Source: an uncultured Clostridia bacterium
GTDB taxonomy: Bacteria; Bacillota; Clostridia; Oscillospirales; Butyricicoccaceae
DNA: 17,548 nt
Direction: 5' to 3'
Assembly: GCA_910589115.1 (NCBI GenBank)
Contig: CAJUSB010000070.1
Coordinates: forward strand, 1 to 17,548
The translations under genes and the position numbers were made by a program. Of the stretch, positions 1-7,348 are shown in pieces. The notes beneath the pieces are model-generated. The model was not told the origin of the DNA. It worked only from the letters and a program-made list of their open reading frames with translations, and made no database searches. Positions within the stretch are counted from its first letter, which is position 1, and the number at the start of each line of letters is the position of its first letter.

Positions 1-132
1 ACTCATATTTCACGCGAATTTTAGACTGATAACTGTTTTTCAGCAAGCCCTAAATGTTTCTCGAAAAAGAATTTGCGTATCTGTTCAATTCCATAAGGCA
101 TTCCCTCCCGTGTTTTGTGGTTGTTCGCACTT

Positions 133-147
133 CCATTATAACACTTG
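133..147 (-). promoter_or_regulatory. Possible extended -10 promoter reading leftwards
   Basis: On the minus strand this reads TGTTATAATGG, a perfect TATAAT (140 down to 135) preceded by TGn, the extended -10 form that can act without a -35 box. I see no good TTGACA-like hexamer 16-18 bases upstream. It lies beyond the operon terminator and would drive transcription off the left edge. A match of this size can arise by chance in AT-rich DNA, so the call is tentative. Confidence 0.25.
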
Positions 148-245
148 AGGCTATGCCTTCTTTTTTGGCTTTTTCCAGATTTGCTCATTTATAGCGAAAT
201 GGTAGGCGCTCGGATGAGCACACGAAACTTTATAGTCCTATAAAT

Positions 246-288
246 AAAGGATAGCACAGAAACTGCTCGGATTTCTGCACTATCCTTT
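246..288. repeat. Imperfect hairpin downstream of operon terminator
   Basis: Arms AAAGGATAG (246-254) and CTATCCTTT (280-288) are perfectly complementary. After a two-base mismatch, CAGAAA (257-262) pairs with TTTCTG (272-277) around a 9-base loop. The 3' sides carry only short T-rich stretches on either strand, so it would be a weak terminator at best. It may be a second, back-up terminator for the operon or the end of a gene off the left edge. Confidence 0.5.
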
Positions 289-328
289 TACAACACTGCG
301 TTTGCGCGGTGTCGCAGGAGGATACCAC

Positions 329-370
329 AAAAAAACAGCGGAAGCGCCCCTTTTCAGGCACTTCCGCTGT
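329..370 (-). terminator. Rho-independent terminator of the operon
   Basis: Read on the minus strand, a 14-base-pair stem (ACAGCGGAAG plus four more pairs, with one G-U) has arms at 357-370 and 335-348 around an 8-base loop. It is followed directly by seven T residues (335 down to 329). This is a textbook intrinsic terminator about 40 bases after the stop codon of the aldo/keto reductase gene. It fixes the 3' end of the operon. On the plus strand a T-run starts only about ten bases after the stem, so any activity in the other direction would be weaker. Confidence 0.93.
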
Positions 371-409
371 GATGTCTTGCTTTTTTGCGCATTTTTTAGT
401 TTTGCTCAA

Positions 410-1393
410 CTAACAGATATATTCATATTTCCCGACTTCATCGAAACAGCGAATCATCTCTGTTTCCAGATGGTAGTCGGCGCTTGCCAGTACATCCTCT
501 AGCTGCACCAAATTGGAACAGCTAATAAGTGCTGTTCCCAACAAAGGATTCGATGTAATATATCCCACCACTACATCTGTCGCTGTACAGCAGTTTATTT
601 TACAATATTCCTGTAATTTATTCAGTTTTTTCAGGTTTTCTGCATTTAATATACGCCGTTTTAGCAACGGGTCCAGACAGTCTACGCCACTTGCACATGC
701 TTTCTGAAAAAATCCCTTCGCCTGTGAGGTATATCCCATAACAATACAATGCTGTGCCTGACAGTATTCACTGGTTTCCGCATCCATATGTGTCGTGGTA
801 GGATCATCCCACATTTCATCAGTATACGAAGCCAGAGACCACCAGGTCTGTACAACCCGAATCGGCAGCAGCCCATGTTTCTCAGCGTACTGGTTTGCTG
901 CACGTATCCGTTGGCAGTTCCAATTACAAACGCCAATATCACAGCAATCTGCCTTCGCTGCAATTTCCTGAAGCGATTCGACGATTTCTTCTACAGGACG
1001 TTCCGGCTCATCCCGGTGCAGCAGATAGATATCCAAATATCCGGTACGCAAAGCATACATACTTTCGTCCAGCTCTTTCAAAAGCGTATCCCTTGACAAA
1101 TCAGCTATAAATACGCGTCCGCAGTTTCTTACACCACCCTTGGTTGAAACCACCAACTGATCCCGGCACTTTTGGTTCTCCATCCATGCTCCTAGAAACG
1201 CTTCGCTTTTCCCACGACCGTTTTCTACCCATTCATAATAATTGCGGGCAGTATCTACGAGTGTCCCACCCGCCTGGCAAAAACGTGCCAGCATTTCCTC
1301 TGCTAACTCTGCCGGTATCCGCGTTCCAAAGCGACTAACGCCCAACCCTATCTTTGACATTTTCTTGCCATTTGACAGCGATAAATATTTCAT
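410..1393 (-). CDS. Aldo/keto reductase
   Basis: 327-residue protein of the NAD(P)H-dependent aldo/keto reductase family, an (alpha/beta)8 barrel acting in the cytosol on carbonyl substrates. The catalytic tetrad is visible: Asp47 in LVDTARNYYEW, Tyr52 or Tyr53, Lys85 in VVSTKGG and His126 in YLLHRDEP. The frame opens further upstream at 1576, but ATG 1393 is preferred. It follows AAAGGGGG at good spacing, overlaps the upstream stop as ATGA, and begins with the usual KYLSLSNGKKMSKIGLG strand. Family members such as EryBII/TylCII-type enzymes act on NDP-keto-deoxysugars in antibiotic pathways. Here, as the last gene of a nucleotide-sugar operon, reduction of a keto sugar is a reasonable inference; the true substrate is unknown. 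Confidence 0.9.
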   Translation of the reverse strand: MKYLSLSNGKKMSKIGLGVSRFGTRIPAELAEEMLARFCQAGGTLVDTARNYYEWVENGRGKSEAFLGAWMENQKCRDQLVVSTKGGVRNCGRVFIADLSRDTLLKELDESMYALRTGYLDIYLLHRDEPERPVEEIVESLQEIAAKADCCDIGVCNWNCQRIRAANQYAEKHGLLPIRVVQTWWSLASYTDEMWDDPTTTHMDAETSEYCQAQHCIVMGYTSQAKGFFQKACASGVDCLDPLLKRRILNAENLKKLNKLQEYCKINCCTATDVVVGYITSNPLLGTALISCSNLVQLEDVLASADYHLETEMIRCFDEVGKYEYIC

Positions 1394-2556
1394 ATAACAT
1401 CCCCCTTTGCTCCACGTCTGAACGGTATTGCATACAAAATCGTTTCCGATACGTTCATATAGCTGCGGAGATAAAAACGATATTCCGGGACCCATTGTTT
1501 CAATAGCAGTAGGATTCTCCAGAAATCCCGCTCCCGATGATAAACCGCAGCAGCAATCAACGGCTTGTCCCGGCAAATCATTTTACGCGCCCCGATCAAA
1601 AGACGCATTTCCCACCCCTCTACATCTATTTTCAAGATGGTCGGATGCAGTTGCTCAGCAAACGAATCTAACGGCACACAACCTACTTCCTGTTCCCCGT
1701 CTGTATGGATGATGGAATTGTTCCCATCATAGTTCCGCACCCGTACTCTTTCGCATCGATCCCCCAATGCTGTATGGCAAAACATAACCCTTACAGCGTA
1801 TTCCGCAGGGCAAGCCGCCTTCATCATACGTATATTCTCCGCATCCGGCTCAAATGCCCAATATGCATGGAATTGTCCCTTACTTCGTTCTAAAAACTGT
1901 TGAAGGATCTCGCCTATATGCGCACCGCAGTCAACAAAAATTTCATCCTCCTGCAGGGTATAAATATCTTTGGCAAAATACTGATCTTCCAGCGGCAGCG
2001 ATGGAATCGCCGCGGACAAATCTCCATTCAAAAATTGCAAAACTGATACAAAAGTTTCCCTTGACAACCTGTCTCCCAACAGCTGATAGGCTTGATATAA
2101 CCGCTTGCTATCTGCGCGAAGGCGCTCACAATCCGGCGCTATCAGCAAAGGCTGCTTCCAAAACAACTGCTTATCCGCACGCAGCTCGTACAAATGAAAA
2201 ACCGATAGACACCCTAATGCCTCCATTTGCTCCCGAATCTGCCGGTATACTCCGTCCATACGCAACAGACAGACAATGACAACAGCCCCCTCCACCCGTT
2301 GGCGGCAGGGGGCATAGACCGGCACATGAAAAATGATCCGTCCCTGTTTTTCCGGTGAGGCATCCAGCAGGCATTCTGGTTCCAATCCGCATCCCCGTAA
2401 GCATTCAAGAAACATTAGCCCGCCATAACCTGCACCATAAATCACAATCCTTCGGCGCTGCCCATCAGTCAACCGCAGAACATCTCGCTGCCCGGCCGTT
2501 CGCTCCGGGAAACACAGCTTTTCCCAGCCTTCCCTTGTCATCATGGCAGACCTCAT
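1390..2556 (-). CDS. FkbM family methyltransferase C with N-terminal Rossmann-like domain
   Basis: 388-residue two-domain protein. Residues about 36-125 form a small Rossmann-like domain with IVIYGAGYGG (37-46), resembling nucleotide-binding domains such as that of PglD. Residues about 200-380 are an FkbM-type S-adenosylmethionine O-methyltransferase. VDCGAHIGE (208-216) is the SAM loop, FEPD (235-238) the acidic strand, KIDVEGWE (309-316) the family signature, followed by YHRERDFW and a C-terminal YLRSY. FkbM enzymes usually methylate sugar or polyketide hydroxyls. ATG 2556 overlaps the upstream stop (ATGA) but lacks a good ribosome binding site; ATG 2544 (residue 5) follows GAGG at six bases and may be the real start. 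It is one of three paralogues of this layout in the operon; the exact methylated position is unknown. Confidence 0.88.
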   Translation of the reverse strand: MRSAMMTREGWEKLCFPERTAGQRDVLRLTDGQRRRIVIYGAGYGGLMFLECLRGCGLEPECLLDASPEKQGRIIFHVPVYAPCRQRVEGAVVIVCLLRMDGVYRQIREQMEALGCLSVFHLYELRADKQLFWKQPLLIAPDCERLRADSKRLYQAYQLLGDRLSRETFVSVLQFLNGDLSAAIPSLPLEDQYFAKDIYTLQEDEIFVDCGAHIGEILQQFLERSKGQFHAYWAFEPDAENIRMMKAACPAEYAVRVMFCHTALGDRCERVRVRNYDGNNSIIHTDGEQEVGCVPLDSFAEQLHPTILKIDVEGWEMRLLIGARKMICRDKPLIAAAVYHRERDFWRILLLLKQWVPEYRFYLRSYMNVSETILYAIPFRRGAKGDVI

Positions 2557-4277
2557 AAAAACGGATAAAGGTCGTCAAATTCCGCCGCTTTCAGAGAACC
2601 ATCCGGCATTACTCTTGATGCAATTTTCGGAGCAATCTCCCCAAATGCCTGCACCCGTACCTGACAGACGAATGGCCCCTCCCGGCTGAGGATTTCCTGC
2701 ACAGCGGTTTCCAAATCATCCTCCACTGTCAACTCACAGCTGTCCAGCCCATATGCCGCCGCGACCTTACAAAAGTCCGGCGTTTCCAGTCCGCTATCCG
2801 CTCCGACCCCTAAAAAGCGGTCATTCATATAATTGTGCTGATTGTGTCGAATCAACATATATCCACTGTTCTGAAAAACAAACAGCTTTACGGGCAGTCG
2901 ATTATAATGCAAAGTTGCAAATTCCTGTACGTTCATCTGTACGCTCCCATCACCAGCCAAGGCAATGACCTGCCGTCCATCCCGCACTGCACCAGCTGCA
3001 CCAGCCCAGAACCCCATCGCAGACAATCCGCCCGAAATCAGGTACCGCTGCCCCTCCTTGAGCTCCCAGCTCTGGGAAACAATATTGCAGACACTTCCGG
3101 TATCGACCACAATATCAGCCTCCGGCGGAGTATGCTGTGAAAGAATCTTTGTAAAATAATAACTGTTTAGTGGGCGTTCCAACGCATAAGCAGCAAGAAC
3201 ATTAGGGTATTGATGACGCATTGCCCGGCAGTGATCCAGCCATTCGGCGTGGGATTCCGGCCCGGATCCATCCGCCAGTTCATCCATCTGTGACAGAAAT
3301 TCCCGAATATCCATGCACAGTCTGGAATCTATCGGCACATCCGGCTTTTCAAGTTCTTTCCTGTCAATATCCACCATAACTTTGTATGCGTTTTGTGCAA
3401 ACCGCTGCGGATAGTAACCGGTTGTCGAAACCGAAAGCCTACTCCCGAGAATCAGCAAATAATCGCACTGCTGAATGGCAAAATGGGATGCCCGGTCTCC
3501 GTAACTCCCGGGACGCCCGACAAAATAAGCAGAATCGGAGGGGATAACATCAATTCCTCCGCGGGAGACCACCACCGGAACGCCCCATCTTTGGCACAAC
3601 TCCCGCAGGCACTCACAAGCGCCAGCGCTTCTCACGCCGCCACCTGCCAGAATCAAGGGTTTCCGCGCCTCTGCAATCCCATGCGCAATCGGTCTAAGGT
3701 CCCAAGCGGTTCCCTCTACCTGCTTGGGAACATAAGCTGACATTTCCTCCGGCACCTGCCGGTTCTGGATATCCACCGGGATATCTATCCATACCGGCCC
3801 CCGCCGTCCCGAAACTGCTTCATACCACGCACGCTCCATAATCGTGCGGGTATCCTCCGGCTCCAGCAGGCAAGCAAAATATTTTACGATAGGGGAAACG
3901 ATCGGCTCCAGACTGAGGCTTTGCGTACCATGTTGACGAATACCGCTCTCCATTTCATAACGGAGCAGCCGGGAATTCGCCTGGCCAGTCAATACAATCA
4001 TTGGCGAAGAATCGAAAAACGCACCTGCTGCGCCAGTCATTACATTAAGCGCCCCTGGGCCGATTGTCGCGAGGCATACACCGGGAATGCCTCGGGTACG
4101 GCCATAACAGTCCGCCGCCATCGCCGCAGCCTGCTCATGATGACAACAGACCGCCCGCAACCCCCTGTTCCGCTGTAAAGCATCGGTCAGCCACATCGCG
4201 GAGCTGCCCGAAACCATGTAAACGGTTTCACACCCTTTTTTCTGTAAAAAACCAAAAATATATTCCGAAACTGTCAT
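2553..4277 (-). CDS. Acetolactate-synthase-like thiamine diphosphate enzyme (possible YerE-type carboligase)
   Basis: 574-residue, three-domain thiamine diphosphate enzyme of the acetolactate synthase family. The pyrimidine domain (1-170) has the catalytic Glu48 in CCHHEQAAAMAADCYGR. The central Rossmann domain (about 190-330) includes ILAGGGV and LILGSRLS. The pyrophosphate domain (about 370-555) has the GDGS metal-binding motif at 442-445 and the paired Asn at 470. ATG 4277 follows AAAGGA at seven bases and overlaps the upstream stop as ATGA. No regulatory small subunit is nearby and the gene sits among sugar-nucleotide genes, so a housekeeping role in branched-chain amino acid synthesis is unlikely. 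The best-known sugar-cluster relative is YerE, which adds a two-carbon acetyl unit from pyruvate to a CDP-4-keto-dideoxyhexose in yersiniose synthesis. A YerE-like role here is inferred from context. Confidence 0.88.
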   Translation of the reverse strand: MTVSEYIFGFLQKKGCETVYMVSGSSAMWLTDALQRNRGLRAVCCHHEQAAAMAADCYGRTRGIPGVCLATIGPGALNVMTGAAGAFFDSSPMIVLTGQANSRLLRYEMESGIRQHGTQSLSLEPIVSPIVKYFACLLEPEDTRTIMERAWYEAVSGRRGPVWIDIPVDIQNRQVPEEMSAYVPKQVEGTAWDLRPIAHGIAEARKPLILAGGGVRSAGACECLRELCQRWGVPVVVSRGGIDVIPSDSAYFVGRPGSYGDRASHFAIQQCDYLLILGSRLSVSTTGYYPQRFAQNAYKVMVDIDRKELEKPDVPIDSRLCMDIREFLSQMDELADGSGPESHAEWLDHCRAMRHQYPNVLAAYALERPLNSYYFTKILSQHTPPEADIVVDTGSVCNIVSQSWELKEGQRYLISGGLSAMGFWAGAAGAVRDGRQVIALAGDGSVQMNVQEFATLHYNRLPVKLFVFQNSGYMLIRHNQHNYMNDRFLGVGADSGLETPDFCKVAAAYGLDSCELTVEDDLETAVQEILSREGPFVCQVRVQAFGEIAPKIASRVMPDGSLKAAEFDDLYPFL

Positions 4278-4939
4278 AATCGCATCCTTTCGTCCGGGAA
4301 ATCCATATGCAGGTAATATTTCTCTGCTTTCTCAGCACATCCAACTCCCCACCGGGTTTCTCCCTGCACTTCCTGCCTTTCGAGCGGTATCAGCCCCTGC
4401 CGCAGAAATCCGCAGCGCATGTAAAACGCAATCGCATGATCATTGTCCCACAACACTTCCAGGCCGATCCGGCGGAGTCCCAGCTCCGCTTTTCCCCAAC
4501 GGATCAACGCATGAAGTGCGTATCCCATTAAGCCCGGTGCGCCTCCCTGTTCACCACGTACAACCAGATCCACTGCTGCCGATTTCTGGTCGAAGTCAAA
4601 ACCAGCAAAACCCATATGACCGATACAGTTACCATCGGAATCCTGCACCAAAAACAATACTCTGTCCGGATTGCCAATCACAAGACTGTCCAGCCATTTT
4701 TCCGTGCGCTCCGCTGTGATCGTAAATCTTGTTGGGGAAAGCGTCGGATTTTGCAGACGCCAGCGGCTCAGCAGTATAGCGCATTCCGGGATTGCAGTTC
4801 GGAAATCCGCCGTAATCGGCCGTAATACACCGATCCTGCGCTTTTCCCCATCTGTGACCGTAATCAAGAGAAGCGGGTCATCTCCCTGCATCCGTTTGTA
4901 CCGATTCAACGTCTGTACGATCTTTTCTTCATATGTCAC
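4274..4939 (-). CDS. GNAT family N-acetyltransferase
   Basis: 221-residue GNAT acyl-CoA-dependent acetyltransferase. An N-terminal segment with LRPITADF (39-46) and FTITAERTEKWLDSL (72-86) matches the layout of amino-sugar acetyltransferases of the FlmH/PseH type. The acetyl-CoA loop is VVRGEQGGAPGLMGYALHAL (127-146), and NDHAIAFYMRCGF (166-178) is the C-terminal motif. The frame stays open back to 5302, but that part overlaps the aminotransferase gene. GTG 4939 is chosen because it follows GGGGAGG at about nine bases and overlaps the upstream stop by eleven bases; ATG 4891 is the alternative. Directly downstream of a sugar aminotransferase, it probably acetylates the new amino group on a nucleotide-linked aminosugar. 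That substrate is inferred. Confidence 0.85.
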   Translation of the reverse strand: MTYEEKIVQTLNRYKRMQGDDPLLLITVTDGEKRRIGVLRPITADFRTAIPECAILLSRWRLQNPTLSPTRFTITAERTEKWLDSLVIGNPDRVLFLVQDSDGNCIGHMGFAGFDFDQKSAAVDLVVRGEQGGAPGLMGYALHALIRWGKAELGLRRIGLEVLWDNDHAIAFYMRCGFLRQGLIPLERQEVQGETRWGVGCAEKAEKYYLHMDFPDERMRL

Positions 4940-6068
4940 ATTCCACAGCCTCCCCGCTTTCGGTTTTCCCTGACAGTACCCTATCCAGCCGCTCACATAC
5001 AACTGCAATATCCGTCTCTGTAAGAGAATGTGCAGAAGGCAAAACAAGCCCGCAACGATCATAACGGTCTGAATTGGGCAGTAGACGATCTTGCGAATAT
5101 GGAGGCATCCGGTGCATGGAAGGGTATCCAGGCCGTAAATGGATATTCTCCGCAGCCAGCTTATCAACCAGTTGATCCCGTTCATCCCGGTTCCCGCTCC
5201 GCAGATATCCCAACACATAGCCGTAATTAAAACCCGCATCGCTGCGAGGCACCAACAGCTCAAACTGAGGGTGCCCCTCCAACTGCTCCCGATAACACTC
5301 AAAAATACGCTTTTTGTTTGCTACAAGTGCGTCAATCCGTTCCACCTGTGCCAGGATCAGTGCCGCCGTCAGATTGGATATCCGATAGTTATAGCCAATC
5401 CCGTCCGACCACAGGTATTGAACGGCATCATTCCGGCAAAAAGTCCCAAAGTGCCTGGCCCGCCGATAAATATTCTCATCATTTGTGACGAACATGCCGC
5501 CCTCACCGCCAACGGCAATCTTGCTTCCCTGGAAGCTGAATGCGCCAGCAGCTCCAATCGTCCCGGTATGCCGCCCATGCCAGCAGCTGCCAAATGATTG
5601 ACAGGCATCCTCAATCACAGTTAAACCGTGTTTTTCTGCAATTCGCATAACCGCGTCCATATCGCAGCAAAAGCCACCGAAATGCACAACCATCACCGCC
5701 TTCGTTCGCGGTGTAATCAGCTGTTCTATCTGCGCCGGATCAATGCAGAGCGTGTCAGGGCAGACATCTGCAAACACACATTCTGCCCCTGTGTAGGAAA
5801 TCGCATATGCCGTGGCAATATAACTTTGGTCGGCAACGATCACCTCATCTCCCGGCCCAAGCTGCAATGCGAGGGCTGCCAGATGCAGCGCATGTGTCCC
5901 GCAGTAAGTTGCAATCGCATATTTCACCCCGACAGCCTCCGCAAAACGCTCCTCCAGCCGCCTGATATGCATATCATAGGTCTCATACCACCCATTTACC
6001 ACTGCGTCATGTACGTAATCAATTTCTTTTTGTGTAATAAACGGGCCTGCAAGCGGTATTTTCTTCAT
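4929..6068 (-). CDS. DegT/DnrJ/EryC1/StrS family sugar aminotransferase
   Basis: 379-residue PLP-dependent enzyme of the sugar aminotransferase family, which converts a nucleotide-linked keto sugar to an amino sugar with glutamate as usual donor. Visible features: PLAGPFITQKE at the N-terminus, the GTHALHLAALAL substrate and cofactor region (57-68), Asp154 and Gln157 of VIEDACQSFG contacting the PLP ring, and the Schiff-base Lys183 in SFQGSKIAVGGEGG. Lys183 argues against the RfbH-type 3-dehydratases, which carry His there and a [2Fe-2S] cysteine set. ATG 6068 follows GGGAGG at nine bases; the frame extends 16 codons further to 6116 without a better site. Length fits the family. Its neighbour is a GNAT acetyltransferase, so an N-acylated amino-deoxysugar is the likely product of the pair. 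Confidence 0.92.
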   Translation of the reverse strand: MKKIPLAGPFITQKEIDYVHDAVVNGWYETYDMHIRRLEERFAEAVGVKYAIATYCGTHALHLAALALQLGPGDEVIVADQSYIATAYAISYTGAECVFADVCPDTLCIDPAQIEQLITPRTKAVMVVHFGGFCCDMDAVMRIAEKHGLTVIEDACQSFGSCWHGRHTGTIGAAGAFSFQGSKIAVGGEGGMFVTNDENIYRRARHFGTFCRNDAVQYLWSDGIGYNYRISNLTAALILAQVERIDALVANKKRIFECYREQLEGHPQFELLVPRSDAGFNYGYVLGYLRSGNRDERDQLVDKLAAENIHLRPGYPSMHRMPPYSQDRLLPNSDRYDRCGLVLPSAHSLTETDIAVVCERLDRVLSGKTESGEAVECDI

Positions 6069-6145
6069 TACCTCGTTCCTCCCTGTCTCAACAAAAAATG
6101 TATAAAATGCACTCAACTTCAGTTAGTACTTCCCAGCCTGTCCAC

Positions 6146-6195
6146 AGGCGGCAAATACAGGTCCCAACAAACTGTCCCCTTTGGTCTTGCCGCCT
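6146..6195. repeat. Inverted repeat in the largest intergenic gap of the operon
   Basis: The arms AGGCGGCAA (6146-6154) and TTGCCGCCT (6187-6195) are perfect 9-base complements separated by 32 bases. They sit in the 185-base gap between the epimerase and aminotransferase genes, the only substantial gap in an operon whose other junctions overlap or nearly touch. No U-run follows on the transcribed strand, so it is not an intrinsic terminator. It may be an RNA processing or stability element, or remnant structure. Confidence 0.45.
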
Positions 6196-6253
6196 CGCAT
6201 ACTAATAAATAAAACAGCACGCTCCAGCATTTGTGAGTATCATTTCATCCATC

Positions 6254-7348
6254 CTAATGGTGACACAGCAAGTATCGCAGTTTTCCTGAAAAACCGCTAT
6301 TATACCCCCCCCCCCCGCCACGCGGGTCCTTTTTGGATTTTTCCTGACTATAACCTTCCAAGCACCGCCTGATGCATTCATCCAAGTCCACCCTGGGCCG
6401 CCACCCCAAACTACGCAGCCTTGTTGTATCCGGGACAAAAAAATCCCGGCCCGCTGTCCCGGACTTGCTGAGCGGCCCGTTTACCGTTCCATGACCATAA
6501 ATCTTTGCCATTTTTCTCGCTGCCTCCAAAATCGTACATGCGCTTTCTTCATTCCCAATATGATGAACCAGGCTGTATCCTGTGCCTTGTCCTTTCAGAA
6601 GTACATACAGCACGCCGCTGACAAGATCCGATAAATAACAGGAGTCCCGTACCGGCAGCCCGTTTCCCCTCACCGTAATTTCGCCCGTATGCACAATCTC
6701 ACGTATGAAATTAGGAAACGTGCGGTCACTATCCAGCGGCTCCCCCGGCCCCCGCACATTAAAGGGCCGTATAATCCGGCAATCTGTGCCATAGCTGTTA
6801 TGATATGCTTCGCAAAGCAGCTCACCCGCCAGCTTGCATGCACTGTATATCGTCAGTCCAGACGCTGCCCCAGCCAATAGGGAAGGCAGGGCTTCCGGAA
6901 TAAAGCTGTTTTGATCCGGATTCACCTCCCCGCTGCTGAAAAACAGAAAAACAGATTGGTTTTGCTTTGCATATTCCAATAAATACCGTGTAGCCAAAAT
7001 ATTTGCATTGACTACTCCCGCCGGGTCGGCGGAATATGCCCTGGCGCGTGCCGGGCTTGCCATATGAATAATGATATGAAAGTGCTGTCCAAGTGGTATA
7101 AATGCATCCGTGATTTGCCCTGTAATCCATGTTGCCCCCGGAATGGTTTCCGGGGTCTCCGGACGGCGCAACAGCCAAAGATCCATCCCTAAGCCGAGCC
7201 GCCTATTCAGCCAACACAAAAAAGACGCAAAATACCTCCCAATAAATCCGGTGGCCCCGGTACATAAAATACGTTTCCCACAGAGAGCCCCCCACGGCAA
7301 AGTTTGACTTGCAATCTCCTCAAAATCCCGTTCTACAGCCGTCCACAT
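6254..7348 (-). CDS. NAD-dependent epimerase/dehydratase (extended SDR) with poly-G tract
   Basis: 364-residue extended short-chain dehydrogenase/reductase acting on a nucleotide sugar. The NAD-binding motif GATGFIG is at 31-37, the catalytic Ser is near SSG (138-140), and Tyr168/Lys172 form YSACK. RPFNVRGPGEP (194-204) and RGNGLPVRDSCYLSDL (227-242) are typical substrate-side motifs. ATG 7348 overlaps the upstream gene by 16 bases and follows a weak GGTGG site; the frame extends to 7384. The conserved fold ends near LEGYSQ (330-335). Beyond it a run of 12 G residues encodes most of GGGGG (344-348), followed by a 16-residue tail with no family counterpart, so the C-terminus depends on tract length. 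Reduction, epimerisation or dehydration of the CDP-keto sugar are all possible; the reaction cannot be told from sequence alone. Confidence 0.87.
   Translation of the reverse strand: MWTAVERDFEEIASQTLPWGALCGKRILCTGATGFIGRYFASFLCWLNRRLGLGMDLWLLRRPETPETIPGATWITGQITDAFIPLGQHFHIIIHMASPARARAYSADPAGVVNANILATRYLLEYAKQNQSVFLFFSSGEVNPDQNSFIPEALPSLLAGAASGLTIYSACKLAGELLCEAYHNSYGTDCRIIRPFNVRGPGEPLDSDRTFPNFIREIVHTGEITVRGNGLPVRDSCYLSDLVSGVLYVLLKGQGTGYSLVHHIGNEESACTILEAARKMAKIYGHGTVNGPLSKSGTAGRDFFVPDTTRLRSLGWRPRVDLDECIRRCLEGYSQEKSKKDPRGGGGGYNSGFSGKLRYLLCHH
6305..6316 (-). repeat. Homopolymer tract, 12 G on the coding strand
   Basis: Twelve consecutive C on the plus strand, that is 12 G in the mRNA, near the 3' end of the epimerase gene. 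With 12 G the protein ends after 364 residues (tail ...LLCHH). Adding one G gives GTA TAA immediately after the tract and a 349-residue protein. Removing one G opens a 33-residue tail (IIAVFQENCD...) ending at 6202, a 381-residue protein. Such tracts are prone to slippage; a sequencing length error is also possible. Confidence 0.9.

Larger units (their letters stand above)
1..327. other. Region beyond the operon terminator, no convincing gene
   Basis: No recognisable gene lies left of the operon terminator. The longest minus-strand frame here runs from an ATG at 188 to a TAA at 21 (55 codons). It has no ribosome binding site at that ATG and resembles nothing I know. An internal ATG at 101 of the same frame (26 codons, ending AEKQLSV) follows a GGGAGGGA stretch, but the spacing is too short to be convincing. 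A plus-strand frame is also open from the left edge to about 151, without a visible start. The stretch also holds a near-palindrome at 229-244, a larger hairpin at 246-288 and an extended -10 element near 140, all AT-rich. It may be a promoter region or a decayed remnant serving a gene off the left edge. Confidence 0.4.

Noticed and set aside
206..271. Repeated GCTCGGAT octamer (about 207-214 and 265-272)
   Set aside because: Only eight bases, two copies, no associated structure; consistent with chance.
2553..4277. Considered as housekeeping acetolactate synthase (IlvB)
   Set aside because: No small subunit or other branched-chain amino acid genes nearby and fully embedded in a sugar operon; not excluded but less likely.
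4940..5302. N-terminal extension of the acetyltransferase frame up to 5302
   Set aside because: It overlaps the aminotransferase gene by over 360 bases, has no acetyltransferase motifs there, and a good GTG start with ribosome binding site exists at 4939.
4929..6068. Considered whether the DegT-family protein is RfbH (3-dehydratase)
   Set aside because: The active-site Lys183 is present and the cysteine set for a [2Fe-2S] cluster expected of RfbH is not seen; it fits an aminotransferase.
5628..6212. Long plus-strand open frames (for example 194 codons here, 211 codons at 8805-9440, 255 codons at 11274-12041, 347 codons at 15690-16733)
   Set aside because: Each lies opposite a well-supported minus-strand gene with clear family motifs, has no recognisable domain or ribosome binding site, and is a by-product of codon bias.
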